A stretch of 64,000 nt of DNA. It comes from Pleomorphomonas sp. NRK KF1. Lineage in GTDB: Bacteria; Pseudomonadota; Alphaproteobacteria; Rhizobiales; Pleomorphomonadaceae. Every line of letters begins with the position of its first letter. Position 1 is the stretch's first letter. The notes under the pieces were generated by a model. The model worked only from the letters and a program-made list of their open reading frames with translations, had not been told where the DNA came from and searched no databases. The stretch covers positions 388,629-452,628 of the forward strand of contig NZ_JAMDLH010000003.1 in the NCBI RefSeq assembly GCF_023721755.1, in the 5' to 3' direction. This document shows positions 1 through 8,510 of the stretch, in pieces. The translations under genes and the position numbers were made by a program.

Positions 1-173
1 AGCAAAGCCCAGTTGGCGGCGCAATCGAACTCCATCGAGCCGGGGTAACGCGGGTCGCTGAGGTGCGTCCACTCTTCCTGCGCGACGGTGACTTGGCGGC
101 CGGCCTTGTCGAAAATCACCGCGCGGCCGCTGCCCGTGCCGGCATCGATGGCGAGAACGTGGGAGGTGGTCAT
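1..173 (-). CDS. lsrK: Autoinducer-2 kinase LsrK (5' part only; gene runs off the window)
   Basis: Only the first 57 residues are present. They begin [20 protein letters not shown], which is the N-terminal phosphate-binding segment of FGGY-family carbohydrate kinases (D-A-G-T-G-S-x-R). LsrK phosphorylates imported AI-2 (DPD) in the cytoplasm, and phospho-AI-2 is the inducer that releases LsrR. The ATG overlaps the lsrR stop by 4 bp (ATGA), so the two genes form a leftward lsrR-lsrK operon, divergent from the lsrFACDBGE operon. The assignment rests on the N-terminal motif plus the complete lsr context. From the motif alone it could be another FGGY kinase. Confidence 0.88.
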   Translation of the reverse strand, partial: MTTSHVLAIDAGTGSGRAVIFDKAGRQVTVAQEEWTHLSDPRYPGSMEFDCAANWAL

Positions 174-1135
174 GCTTGGTCTTTCTCGATAATGGCTTGG
201 GCCGTCGGCTCGTCGGTGATCAGCACGTCGATGCGGCCACCGCGGGCGGCGGCCCGGATGGCATCGACTTTCCTGGGGCCGCCGGCGGCGGCGATGACCT
301 GCGGGATGGCCGACAGGGCCTCGAAATCCAGGCCGACCAGCATCTTGTGGAACGGCAGGTCGAGCGGCTCGCCGGCTTGGTCGTAGAAGATGCCGATGAT
401 GTCGCCGACGGCGCCCTGGCGGCGGAAGATCTCGAATTGCGAACGGCTGGCGTAGCCGGAAGCGATCAGCGTCGCCTCGTCGGCTACGGCGCCGATGCCG
501 ACCAGCGCGTAGTTGGCGGTGCGCGCCATGCTCATCACCTCGACGACGTGCCGCTCGGCCCGGATCGCCTCGGCGATGCTCTCCTGCGACACGACGAGCG
601 GAGCGGGAATGAGGTGGACGTTCTGCGAGGAGCGACCCGAGGCGACGCCTTCGATGTAGGCGGATACGCCGCCGGTGAGGCTGACCAGGGAGATGTCCTT
701 GTAAGAGAGTGTGCGGGAAAGCCGCTGCAGCGTACCCATCACCGTGGCGCCCCAGCCCACGGCCAGCATTTCCTGGTCCCTGAGGCGACCCATCAGATAC
801 TGGCTGGCAGCTTCGGCCAGCCGATCGTTGACGTTGCCTGTCTCCTGCGCGGGGATGACGCGCGCTTCGTCGAGGCCATAGAGCTCCTGCAGGCGGGCTT
901 CCAGGGCGAAGCAACCGCCATAGCTCGAGTTGATGTGGACGTGAATGAGCCCCATCTTTCGGCCTCGGTCGAGCATGCGCGATACCTTGATACGCGACAG
1001 GTTGAGTCGCTCGCCGATTTCGCTCTGCGTAAGGCCGTCGTGGTAATAGTGCCAGGCAACGCGGCTCAGCAGCTCTTCCTCGTGCGGCTCGAATGCCAGC
1101 TCGTCATAGGCTTCGTTCACGTCACTCACCTTCAT
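170..1135 (-). CDS. lsrR: LsrR, SorC/DeoR-family transcriptional repressor of the lsr genes
   Basis: This 321-residue protein has a helix-turn-helix near residues 35-55 ([20 protein letters not shown]), followed by a sugar-phosphate-sensing SorC-type domain that contains the usual VSLTGG and LVGIGA segments. In enterobacteria LsrR represses both divergent lsr transcripts until it binds phospho-AI-2. The gene is the first of the leftward unit and overlaps lsrK by 4 bp. A 352-bp region separates it from lsrF and carries two inverted copies of TGCACATAAG, one on the side of each transcript, which are the best operator candidates. Start: the ATG at 1135 gives the expected family length. Confidence 0.93.
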   Translation of the reverse strand: MKVSDVNEAYDELAFEPHEEELLSRVAWHYYHDGLTQSEIGERLNLSRIKVSRMLDRGRKMGLIHVHINSSYGGCFALEARLQELYGLDEARVIPAQETGNVNDRLAEAASQYLMGRLRDQEMLAVGWGATVMGTLQRLSRTLSYKDISLVSLTGGVSAYIEGVASGRSSQNVHLIPAPLVVSQESIAEAIRAERHVVEVMSMARTANYALVGIGAVADEATLIASGYASRSQFEIFRRQGAVGDIIGIFYDQAGEPLDLPFHKMLVGLDFEALSAIPQVIAAAGGPRKVDAIRAAARGGRIDVLITDEPTAQAIIEKDQA

Positions 1136-1202
1136 GACAATTGCACGGGTGCTCCCTCCGGAGATCCCGAACGTCGTTGTTGTCGATCATATGATCACGA
1201 TG

Positions 1203-1212
1203 TGCACATAAG
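1203..1212 (-). promoter_or_regulatory. Candidate LsrR operator, lsrRK side
   Basis: TGCACATAAG lies here on the plus strand and recurs in inverted orientation as CTTATGTGCA at 1357-1366. The copy is 68 bp upstream of the lsrR start. Just beside it, at 1185-1196, is the perfect palindrome GATCATATGATC. The pairing, one copy per divergent transcript, is what is seen. Binding by LsrR is inferred. Confidence 0.5.
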
Positions 1213-1356
1213 CGCAAGATGTGATGTTCCTGATCATCATTAAGTCGTATGGCGGGAAATGTCGATTTCAGAAAAATGACCATAAATCAATGCATTACAG
1301 GATTTCGACCATATTGCTTCGGATTTGCAGTTCGGCTCGTTTGGCTGTCACTATCA

Positions 1357-1366
1357 CTTATGTGCA
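1357..1366 (+). promoter_or_regulatory. Candidate LsrR operator, lsrF side
   Basis: CTTATGTGCA is the exact reverse complement of the motif at 1203-1212. It ends 9 bp before the -35 hexamer of the presumed lsrF promoter, a position where a bound repressor could block RNA polymerase. The motif is read from the sequence. The regulator is inferred from context. Confidence 0.5.
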
Positions 1367-1375
1367 GAATCTGGG

Positions 1376-1404
1376 TTGACGATATGGACTGCTCGGCAAA
1401 TAAT
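1376..1404 (+). promoter_or_regulatory. Sigma-70-like promoter of the lsrFACDBGE operon
   Basis: TTGACG (1376-1381) and AATAAT (1399-1404) are separated by 17 bp, close to the housekeeping consensus. The predicted transcript start is near 1411, which leaves a leader of about 77 nt before the lsrF ATG. Confidence 0.6.
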
Positions 1405-1487
1405 CCGGTGTGCAATTGATAAGGCGGCGTTCATTTGAACGACTGGTACTGCTGATTGCAGACCCCGCCGCCCCATTGGAGGACCCC

Positions 1488-2372
1488 ATGGCCGATTTGG
1501 ACGACGTGAGAGAAGGCAAGGATTTCGGATTGGATCAGCCGGTGGAGGTCAAGGCGTTCCCTGTGCGTGGTTCCGTATCGCTCGACTGGGGTATGCAGGA
1601 TCGCCTGGCGCGCATCTTCCAGCCCAAGAGCGGCCGTACCGTCATGCTGGCTTTCGACCACGGCTACTTCCAGGGGCCGGCCACCGGCCTGGAGCGGCTG
1701 GATCTCACCATCCGCCCGCTCGTTCCCTACACCGATGTGCTGATGTGCACGCGCGGCGGTCTGCGACAGACCATGCCGGCCGATAGCCGCAAGCCCGTCG
1801 TGTTGCGCTGCTCGGGTGGCATGAGCGTTCTGACCGAACTGTCACGCGAACTGGTGGCGGTTGACATCGAGGACGCCATCCGCCTCAACGCATCGGCGAT
1901 CACCACCAATGTCTACGTTGGCGCCGAGTACGAGCATCAGTCGCTCGCCAACCTCGTCAAGCTGATCGACACGGGCAACCGCTACGGCATCCCGACCATG
2001 GCGGTCACCGGCGTCGGCAAGGATATGGTGCGCGACGCGCGCTACTTCGGTCTTGCTACGCGCATCTGCGCCGAACTCGGCGCTCACATCGTCAAGTCCT
2101 ACTATATCGACACCGGCTTCGAGAAGGTCGTGGCCGGCTGCCCGGTTCCGATCGTCATTGCCGGCGGCAAGAAGCTGCCCGAGCGTGATGCGCTTGAAAT
2201 GGCCTGGCGTGCCATCGACCAGGGCGCGGCCGGCGTCGACATGGGTCGCAACATCTTCCAGTCCGATTGTCCGGTGGCGATGATCGCTGCCGTGCGGGCG
2301 GTGGTGCACGACGGCGAGAGCGTCGACAAGGCCTACGACATCTACAAGGCCGGCAAGGCCAAGGCGGCCTGA
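1488..2372 (+). CDS. lsrF: LsrF, 3-hydroxy-5-phosphonooxypentane-2,4-dione thiolase
   Basis: This 294-residue protein is of the DhnA-like class I aldolase fold. In the lsr pathway it transfers an acetyl group from the isomerised phospho-AI-2 product to CoA, ending the signal. The start is set at MADLDDV, preceded by GGAGGA, because the known family begins with the same residues and the segment [13 protein letters not shown] follows at the usual place. An upstream in-frame extension would add 26 atypical residues. The gene is first in the rightward operon. In enterobacteria lsrF usually follows lsrB, so this order is different. A 132-nt gap with a 6-bp hairpin at 2430-2447 separates it from lsrA. 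Confidence 0.93.
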   Translation: MADLDDVREGKDFGLDQPVEVKAFPVRGSVSLDWGMQDRLARIFQPKSGRTVMLAFDHGYFQGPATGLERLDLTIRPLVPYTDVLMCTRGGLRQTMPADSRKPVVLRCSGGMSVLTELSRELVAVDIEDAIRLNASAITTNVYVGAEYEHQSLANLVKLIDTGNRYGIPTMAVTGVGKDMVRDARYFGLATRICAELGAHIVKSYYIDTGFEKVVAGCPVPIVIAGGKKLPERDALEMAWRAIDQGAAGVDMGRNIFQSDCPVAMIAAVRAVVHDGESVDKAYDIYKAGKAKAA

Positions 2373-2504
2373 GCCGCCAATAACGGACCGCGAACCGCTC
2401 CGTCGGGCTTCTCTGGAAGTCCGGCGGACCGCCCTGAGGAGAGGGCGTATCGAAACGCTGGTAGCCCCGCGTTTCCAAAAATAGAAAGTTGGGAGACTGT
2501 CGAC

Positions 2505-4022
2505 ATGGCGGGAACCTCGCCGACCGACCAGCGGACGCCGCTGGTCGAAGCCAGGCAAGTCTGGAAATTCTTCGGCTCCATCGCCGTGTTGCGCGGCGTC
2601 GATCTGACGCTGAGGCCGGGTGAGGTGCACGCACTGCTCGGCGGCAACGGCGCCGGCAAGTCCACCTTGATGAAGATGATCGCCGGTCTGCATCGCCTCG
2701 ATCGAGGCGAGCTTCTGGTGTGCGGCGAAGACGCTTCGGCCATGACGCCGGTCACCGCCCGTCAGGCCGGCATCCATCTGGTCCCGCAGGAGCCGATGCT
2801 CTTCCCGAGTCTTTCGGTGGAAGAGAACGTTCTGATGCACGTTCCCGGCAACCGCAAGGAGCTGCGCGCCCGCCTCGAAACGATGATCGCCGAGATCGGC
2901 GCCGGCATGACGCTGTCCACCCAGGCCGGTCAGCTCGAGGTCGCCGACCAGCAGATGGTCGAAATCCTGCGCGGCCTCATCCGCGACGCCCGCATTCTCA
3001 TTCTCGACGAGCCGACCTCGGCATTGACGCCGCGCGAGGTAGGCAAGCTGTTCGAGCGCATCCGCGCGCTCACCGCTCAGGGCGTTGGCATCTTCTTCAT
3101 TTCCCATAAGCTCGGCGAGATCCGCGAGATCGCCGACATCGTCTCCATCCTGCGCGACGGTCAGGTTGTGCTGGCCGGCCCGCCGAAGTCCTTCACCGAC
3201 GCCGAGATCGTCGCCGCCATGACCCATGTCGAGGGCAAGGAAGGCTTTACGCTTGGCCGCGTCGGCGCCCCGGTTGAACGGGGTGACGAACGGTTGTGTG
3301 TCGAAGGGCTCGCCGGCGAGGGCTTCGCCGATGTGACCTTCTCGCTGCATGCCGGCGAGATTTTCGGTCTTGCCGGTGTGGTCGGCTCCGGCCGCACCGA
3401 GCTTGCCGAAACCATCTACGGCATTCGCCCCGCCGCCCGTGGCCGCATCTTCGTCGACGGCAAGCCGCTGGCGGGGCATGGTCCGCGCCAGAGTCTTGAC
3501 GCCGGTGTCGTCTATCTGCCGGAAGATCGGCAGGTGTCGGGTCTCTTCGTCAACGCACCGCTCGTGTGGAATGCCTCTGCCCTGGTGCTGCATCGCGGCC
3601 AGGAGTGGCTGCCGCTTGCCAGGGAACGAGCCGACTTCGCCGAGCAGGTCAAACTCCTGGGCATCGTCTGTGCCAACGCCGACCAGCCGGTCCGCACACT
3701 GTCGGGCGGAAACCAGCAAAAGGTGCTGCTCGCCAAGTGTCTCGCCGCCGGACCGCGCGTCCTGATCCTCGACGAGCCGACACGCGGCGTCGATGTTGCC
3801 GTGCGCGCCGACATCTACAGGCTGATCGATCGGCTGGCCGGCGAAGGGCTCGCCATCCTCCTGATTTCCTCCGACCACGAGGAAGTCGAACGCCTCAGTC
3901 ACCGCGTGCTGGTGATGAACCACGGTTATCCGGGCGGCCTGCTCGAAGGCTCCGACATCACCATCAATGCCATTGCCCGCCTCTCCTTCGGGGTCGGCGC
4001 TAAAATGGACGCTGCGCAATGA
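2505..4022 (+). CDS. lsrA: LsrA, AI-2 ABC transporter ATP-binding protein
   Basis: This 505-residue tandem ATPase belongs to the monosaccharide-importer class. Domain 1 has Walker A GGNGAGKST at residues 46-54 and a Walker B ILILDEPTSAL. Domain 2 has a degenerate Walker A (GVVGSGRTE) but a full signature motif, LSGGNQQK, and the Walker B LILDEPTRGVD. Such asymmetric halves are normal for RbsA/LsrA proteins. It powers AI-2 import through LsrC and LsrD. The gene overlaps lsrC by 4 bp (ATGA), which suggests translational coupling. The length is close to the enterobacterial protein. Confidence 0.93.
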   Translation: MAGTSPTDQRTPLVEARQVWKFFGSIAVLRGVDLTLRPGEVHALLGGNGAGKSTLMKMIAGLHRLDRGELLVCGEDASAMTPVTARQAGIHLVPQEPMLFPSLSVEENVLMHVPGNRKELRARLETMIAEIGAGMTLSTQAGQLEVADQQMVEILRGLIRDARILILDEPTSALTPREVGKLFERIRALTAQGVGIFFISHKLGEIREIADIVSILRDGQVVLAGPPKSFTDAEIVAAMTHVEGKEGFTLGRVGAPVERGDERLCVEGLAGEGFADVTFSLHAGEIFGLAGVVGSGRTELAETIYGIRPAARGRIFVDGKPLAGHGPRQSLDAGVVYLPEDRQVSGLFVNAPLVWNASALVLHRGQEWLPLARERADFAEQVKLLGIVCANADQPVRTLSGGNQQKVLLAKCLAAGPRVLILDEPTRGVDVAVRADIYRLIDRLAGEGLAILLISSDHEEVERLSHRVLVMNHGYPGGLLEGSDITINAIARLSFGVGAKMDAAQ

Positions 4023-5086
4023 TCATCCGCTTTCTGCAGCGCCACCGCGAAGCTTCGGTCGCGCTGATCATCGTCTTCCTGTTCGCGGTCCTCGGCCTCG
4101 TCGATCACAGCTACCTGTCCCTGGACACGGTGCTTCTCGTTTACGGCAACAGCCTCATCCTGTTCGTCCTGGCGATCGGCGCCACCATGGTGATGGCGAC
4201 GCACGGCCTCGACGTTTCCGTCGGCTCCATCATGGGGCTCGCGGCGGTGGTCGCCGGCCTCCTGATGAACGCGGGCTGGGGTATCCCCGCCTCCGTGGGC
4301 GTCGCGCTCCTGGTCGGTCTTCTCTGCGGCCTGTTCAACGGCGCGCTGGTGTCCTTGCTGAAAGTGTCGGCCATCGTCGCCACGCTCGGCACTCTGGGTC
4401 TCTACCGCGGTTTCGTGCACCTCCTGTCCGGCGGCAGCTGGATCGAAGGCTTGCCGGAGAACTTCAAGGCGCTGACCAAGGCCGGTTCGGCCGGCTTGTC
4501 GCCGGTCGCCTGGCTGGTGCTGGTCCTGTTGATCGTCGCCCATCTCGGTCTGCGCTACACCGCCTTCGGCCGCTCCATGTTCGCCGTCGGCGACAACCGC
4601 GAGGGCGCTCGCCTCATCGGCATCCGCGTCAACGAGGTGCAGATCGTCGCCTACGGTCTCAACGGGCTGCTGGCCGCGCTGGCCGGCGTCATCTTCGCCT
4701 CGCAGATCGGCTTCATTCCCAACACCGCCGGTACCGGCATGGAGATGCGGGCCATCGCCTCCAGCGTTCTCGGCGGCGTCAGCCTGTTGGGCGGAACCGG
4801 AACCGTGCTCGGCGCGGCGCTCGGCGCCTACTTCATGACCTCGATCGACAGCATTCTCGTGCTGCTGCGCCTTGAGGCCTACTGGAACGACATCATCGCC
4901 GGCGCCATCCTGCTGGTGGTGCTGATCACCGACGGCAAGATCCGCGAGGCCGTCGATCGTCTCCTCCGCTACCAGAAATACCGCAAGTTCATCGATCCGC
5001 AGGCGGCTGCCCAGCACGGCGACGCTGCCAAGGCCGCGACGCGGCCGCTCAAGACGGCGCTTGAGACCTCGGAGGCGCGCAAATGA
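4019..5086 (+). CDS. lsrC: LsrC, AI-2 ABC transporter permease
   Basis: This 355-residue polytopic inner-membrane protein belongs to the BPD_transp_2 family (RbsC/LsrC-like). Long hydrophobic segments dominate, and the family-typical GLDVSVGSIMGLAAV and GGVSLLGGTGTVLGA segments are visible. It forms the translocation channel with LsrD. It overlaps lsrA at its start and lsrD at its end, each by an ATGA junction. The C-terminal tail after the last membrane segment is polar and slightly longer than in enterobacterial LsrC. Confidence 0.92.
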   Translation: MIIRFLQRHREASVALIIVFLFAVLGLVDHSYLSLDTVLLVYGNSLILFVLAIGATMVMATHGLDVSVGSIMGLAAVVAGLLMNAGWGIPASVGVALLVGLLCGLFNGALVSLLKVSAIVATLGTLGLYRGFVHLLSGGSWIEGLPENFKALTKAGSAGLSPVAWLVLVLLIVAHLGLRYTAFGRSMFAVGDNREGARLIGIRVNEVQIVAYGLNGLLAALAGVIFASQIGFIPNTAGTGMEMRAIASSVLGGVSLLGGTGTVLGAALGAYFMTSIDSILVLLRLEAYWNDIIAGAILLVVLITDGKIREAVDRLLRYQKYRKFIDPQAAAQHGDAAKAATRPLKTALETSEARK

Positions 5087-6084
5087 AGCTTCATCCTGCC
5101 CTCAAGCGCTGGGAGAGCGTGCTTGCGCTGCTCCTGATCGCCGAGATCCTGCTCTTCGGCGCCATCAACCCGGTATTCCTGCAGCCGTCCATGCTGCTCT
5201 ACGCCACCTCCGATTTCATTCACGTCGGCATCACCGCGCTGGCCCTGACGCTGGTCATCATCACCGGCGGCATCGATCTGTCGCTCGGATCGGTAATGGG
5301 GCTCTCTGCCATCACCCTCGGCATCCTCTGGGTCGGTGGCGTCGACATCTGGGTGGCGGCCGTGGCGGCGCTTGCCGTCGGCACGCTGGGTGGCGTCTTC
5401 AATGCCGTCGCCATTCACCTGTCCAAGGTCAACCCGCTGGTCATCACGCTCGGCACCGGCTTTCTGTTTGGCGGAGCGGCGCTGGTGCTGTCCGGCCTTG
5501 CCGGTGCGACGGGGTACGAAGGCATCAGCAACTTCGATCCGGCCTTCGTCAACCTTGCCAACCTTGAGGTCCTTGGTCTGCCGCTGCCCTTTGCCCTGTT
5601 CCTGGCGCTGACCGTCGGCTTCATGGCGCTGCTGCATCGCACCCGCTTCGGCCGCTATGTCTACCTGATCGGCCAGAACCCGCGCGCCGCCGCCTATGCC
5701 GGCACGCCGGTGTTCCGCACGCTGGTGGTCGCCTATGCCTTGACCAGCCTCATGGCGGCGCTGTCCGGCCTGATCCTCGCCTCCTACTTCGGCTCCGCCC
5801 GTTCGGACTTCGGCACCACGGCCCTGATGCCGGCGATCACCGCCGTGGTGCTCGGTGGCACGTCGATCTACGGCGGCTCGGGCACCATCCTGGGTACGGC
5901 GTTGGCGGCGCTCCTGGTCGGCTATCTGCAAACCGGTCTCCAACTCGTCGGCGTGTCGAGCCACGTCTCGAGCGCCCTGTCGGGTGGCCTGTTGGTCATC
6001 GTGGTTGCCTTGCGCAGCCTCTCGGAAATGGGACGCGTCTGGTTCCAGCACCGGCGCGTCTTGAGAAACGTTGCGGCCGAATGA
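5083..6084 (+). CDS. lsrD: LsrD, AI-2 ABC transporter permease
   Basis: This 333-residue permease is paralogous to LsrC, with multiple membrane spans and the matching motifs [15 protein letters not shown] and [15 protein letters not shown]. It pairs with LsrC in the AI-2 importer. Translation probably couples to lsrC through the 4-bp overlap. It is followed 79 nt later by lsrB. Confidence 0.92.
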   Translation: MKLHPALKRWESVLALLLIAEILLFGAINPVFLQPSMLLYATSDFIHVGITALALTLVIITGGIDLSLGSVMGLSAITLGILWVGGVDIWVAAVAALAVGTLGGVFNAVAIHLSKVNPLVITLGTGFLFGGAALVLSGLAGATGYEGISNFDPAFVNLANLEVLGLPLPFALFLALTVGFMALLHRTRFGRYVYLIGQNPRAAAYAGTPVFRTLVVAYALTSLMAALSGLILASYFGSARSDFGTTALMPAITAVVLGGTSIYGGSGTILGTALAALLVGYLQTGLQLVGVSSHVSSALSGGLLVIVVALRSLSEMGRVWFQHRRVLRNVAAE

Positions 6085-6163
6085 CGGTCTGACGTTTGAG
6101 GAGGAAGGCCCGGAAAAGCGGGGTGTTCAGCCTCGGGGGCCATGTCTTGGAAGGAGAGCAACA

Positions 6164-7189
6164 ATGAAGTTTGGTTCCGTTTCCCTCGCGCTTGCCGTGG
6201 CTGCCGCCGCGACCTTCGCCGGTCCGTCGGTCGCCGCCGACAGCACCCGCATCGCCTTCATTCCGAAGCTGGTGGGCGTCGGCTTCTTCACCTCCGGCGG
6301 CAAGGGCGCTGTCGAAGCCGGCAAGAAGCTCGGCGTCGAGGTGACCTATGACGGCCCGACCGAGCCGTCGGTGTCCGGTCAGGTGCAGTACATCAACACC
6401 TTCGCCAACCAGGGCTTCAATGCCATCGTCGTCTCGGCCGTGTCGCCCGACGGCCTCTGCCCGGCCCTGAAGCGCGCCATGCAGCGTGGCATCAAGGTTC
6501 TGACCTGGGACAGCGACGTCAACCCCGAGTGCCGCAGCTACTACATCAACCAGGGCACGCCGGCCCAGCTAGGCAAGCTTCTGGTGGACATGGCCGCCGA
6601 GCAGCATCCGGCCGACAAGGCCAAGGTCGCCTTCTTCTATTCGAGCCCGACGGTCACCGACCAGAACCAGTGGGTCGAGCAGGCCAAGGCGCTCATCGCC
6701 AAGGACAAGCCGGGCTGGGAAGTCGTCACCACCCAGTATGGCTACAACGATGCCCAGAAGTCGCTGCAGACCGGCGAAAGCATCCTGAAGGCCTACAAGG
6801 ACGTCGACATCATCATCGCCCCCGACGCCAACGCGCTTCCGGCCGCCGCCCAGGCCGCCGAGAACGTCGGCCGCGCCGGTCAGGTGACCATCGTCGGCTT
6901 CTCGACGCCGAACGTGATGCGCCCCTACGTCAAGCGTGACACCGTCAAGGCCTTCGGCCTCTGGGATGTCACCAAGCAGGGCGCCATCTCCATCTACGTC
7001 GCCGATCACCTCATCAAGAACGGCGCCATGAAGGTTGGCGACAAGCTCGACATTCCCGAGATCGGCACCGTCGAAGTCAGCCCGAACAGCGTCCAGGGCT
7101 ACAGCTACGAAGCCGACGACAACGGCATCATCCTGCTGCCCGAGCGTCAGGTGTTCACCAAGGACAACATCGACAACTTCGACTTCTGA
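6164..7189 (+). CDS. lsrB: LsrB, periplasmic AI-2-binding protein
   Basis: This 341-residue protein starts with a cleavable signal peptide ([20 protein letters not shown], cut after AVAA-type residues near position 25). All six residues reported to contact AI-2 in enterobacterial LsrB are present and fall at the same numbers: K35, D116, D166, Q167, P220 and A222. This is strong evidence for true AI-2 binding rather than ribose or another sugar. The start is chosen at the ATG preceded by AAGGAGA, because an in-frame upstream ATG would put the signal peptide inside the protein. It delivers AI-2 to LsrACD. Confidence 0.96.
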   Translation: MKFGSVSLALAVAAAATFAGPSVAADSTRIAFIPKLVGVGFFTSGGKGAVEAGKKLGVEVTYDGPTEPSVSGQVQYINTFANQGFNAIVVSAVSPDGLCPALKRAMQRGIKVLTWDSDVNPECRSYYINQGTPAQLGKLLVDMAAEQHPADKAKVAFFYSSPTVTDQNQWVEQAKALIAKDKPGWEVVTTQYGYNDAQKSLQTGESILKAYKDVDIIIAPDANALPAAAQAAENVGRAGQVTIVGFSTPNVMRPYVKRDTVKAFGLWDVTKQGAISIYVADHLIKNGAMKVGDKLDIPEIGTVEVSPNSVQGYSYEADDNGIILLPERQVFTKDNIDNFDF

Positions 7190-7290
7190 TCGATCGGATC
7201 CCGCGCTTCGCGAGACGGCGGTCCCTCCCGTCTGCCGTCCGCTCCTCCCCCGTCGGCCATCCCCCCATGAGGCCTTCGGGAATCCGGAGA

Positions 7291-7317
7291 GCCGGCCGCC
7301 ATCCACCGGCGGCCGGC
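7291..7317 (+). other. Strong GC hairpin between lsrB and lsrG
   Basis: GCCGGCCGCC (7291-7300) pairs perfectly with GGCGGCCGGC (7308-7317) around a 7-nt loop. Only a weak T-rich run (CCTTTTCTT) follows 4 nt later. Its place right after a binding-protein gene in an ABC operon resembles intercistronic hairpins that stabilise the binding-protein mRNA or attenuate downstream expression. Confidence 0.6.
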
Positions 7318-7352
7318 CGTCCTTTTCTTGCAGTCAATATGGAGGCCACGCC

Positions 7353-7649
7353 ATGCACGTCACGCTCGTCGAGATCAACGTCAAGCCCGACCGCATCGAC
7401 GATTTCCTGCGCGTCTTCGGCGCCAACCGTGAGGGCACCATTGCCGAGCCCGGCTGCCGTCGCTTCGACGTGCTGCAGGATCCGGCGGAGCCGACCCGCT
7501 TCACCATCTACGAGGCCTTCGTCGACGAGGCGGCGGTGAAGTTCCACAAGACGACGCCGCATTATCTCAAGGTCAAGGCCGAGCTCGAGGACATCATGAC
7601 CGGCCCTCGCAGCCACAAGGTGTTCGTCGGCGTCATGCCGCGCGACTGA
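7353..7649 (+). CDS. lsrG: LsrG, (4S)-4-hydroxy-5-phosphonooxypentane-2,3-dione isomerase
   Basis: This 98-residue protein is of the ABM (antibiotic biosynthesis monooxygenase-like) fold. It is near-identical in layout to enterobacterial LsrG: it starts [10 protein letters not shown] and holds RFDVLQDP and [11 protein letters not shown] followed by MTGPRS. It isomerises phospho-AI-2 before LsrF cleaves it, lowering the inducer pool. The start is preceded by TGGAGG. It is separated from lsrB by a 163-nt spacer with a strong hairpin, so its level may differ from that of the transporter genes. Confidence 0.94.
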   Translation: MHVTLVEINVKPDRIDDFLRVFGANREGTIAEPGCRRFDVLQDPAEPTRFTIYEAFVDEAAVKFHKTTPHYLKVKAELEDIMTGPRSHKVFVGVMPRD

Positions 7650-7659
7650 CGAGGCCTCG

Positions 7660-8397
7660 ATGTTTCCCACTTCGGACGATCTCGCGACGCGCGACACGCT
7701 GAAGGCCTTCCTTCGGCGCGTTGCGCCTTCCCTCAGTGTCGGACTCCTCGCCGCCGACGCCATGGCCTATGGCGCGGCCATTGCCGAACTGGAGGCGGCA
7801 GACAACGCCCTCCTGCATTTCGACGTCATGGATGGCGTCTTCTGCCCGGGCTTCACCGCCGGTCCGCCGCTCGTCGCGGCCTCGCGCACGAAGATGCTGA
7901 AGGATGTCCATCTCATGGTGGCCGATCCGATCGCAATCATTCCGGCGGTGCTGAAGGCCGGCGCCGATATCATCCATGTCCACCCCGAGGGGCTCGCGCA
8001 CCTGCACCGGGCGCTCGCCATGCTGGATGTCGACGTGGCGGGATGGCCGGGGCGGCGCGTGTTGCGCGCGGTGGCGCTCAATCCGGCAACGCCCGTCGAC
8101 CTCATTGCGCCCGTTCTTCACGAGATCGACATGGTGACGGTGCTCGCCGTCGATCCTGGCTGGAGCGGCGGCGCGCCCGATGCGGCCCTCGGCCGCAGGG
8201 TCGAACGGCTGAGGCGGCTTGCCGCCGAGACCGGCGTTGACCCGCTCATCGCCATCGACGGCGGCATCACCGAGGCGACCATCGGCATTGCTGCCAGCTT
8301 CCGGCCCGACGTGATCGTCTCCGGCAGCGCTGTCTTCAAGGCCGGTGCCAGCATTGCCGGCAATCTCGACAGGCTGCGCGCCGCCGCCAGCCGGTAG
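7660..8397 (+). CDS. lsrE: LsrE-like ribulose-phosphate 3-epimerase family protein
   Basis: This 245-residue TIM barrel belongs to the Rpe family. The metal-binding and catalytic positions of epimerases are kept: H53 and D55 (HFDVMDG), H84 (VHLMVADP) and D200 (IDGGIT). It lies 10 nt after lsrG and ends the operon, the same place lsrE has in Salmonella. Its role in phospho-AI-2 metabolism is unproven in the family. Because the catalytic residues are intact it could also be an active pentose-phosphate epimerase. The chromosomal housekeeping rpe would be a separate gene elsewhere. Confidence 0.82.
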   Translation: MFPTSDDLATRDTLKAFLRRVAPSLSVGLLAADAMAYGAAIAELEAADNALLHFDVMDGVFCPGFTAGPPLVAASRTKMLKDVHLMVADPIAIIPAVLKAGADIIHVHPEGLAHLHRALAMLDVDVAGWPGRRVLRAVALNPATPVDLIAPVLHEIDMVTVLAVDPGWSGGAPDAALGRRVERLRRLAAETGVDPLIAIDGGITEATIGIAASFRPDVIVSGSAVFKAGASIAGNLDRLRAAASR

Positions 8398-8411
8398 GCA
8401 CGCCTATACGG

Positions 8412-8439
8412 CGCGGGCATACCTCGGGATATGTCCGCG
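8412..8439. terminator. Hairpin between convergent lsrE and pyrD
   Basis: CGCGGGCATA (8412-8421) and TATGTCCGCG (8430-8439) pair at 9 of 10 positions plus one G-U, with an 8-nt loop. No clear U tract follows on either strand. It sits between two genes that end facing each other, so it may limit read-through in both directions. Confidence 0.45.
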
Positions 8440-8510
8440 TCGGCTTGCCTGGGCTCCAGCAAACGAAACGGACTTGCGCCGACCGCGCGTTCAACTCGGT
8501 CGGCGATACT

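Noticed and set aside
1842..4019. Very long open frame on the minus strand opposite lsrF and lsrA
   Set aside because: High GC creates long antisense frames. The plus-strand genes have clear motifs, and the antisense product is His/Asp/Gly-rich with no domain.
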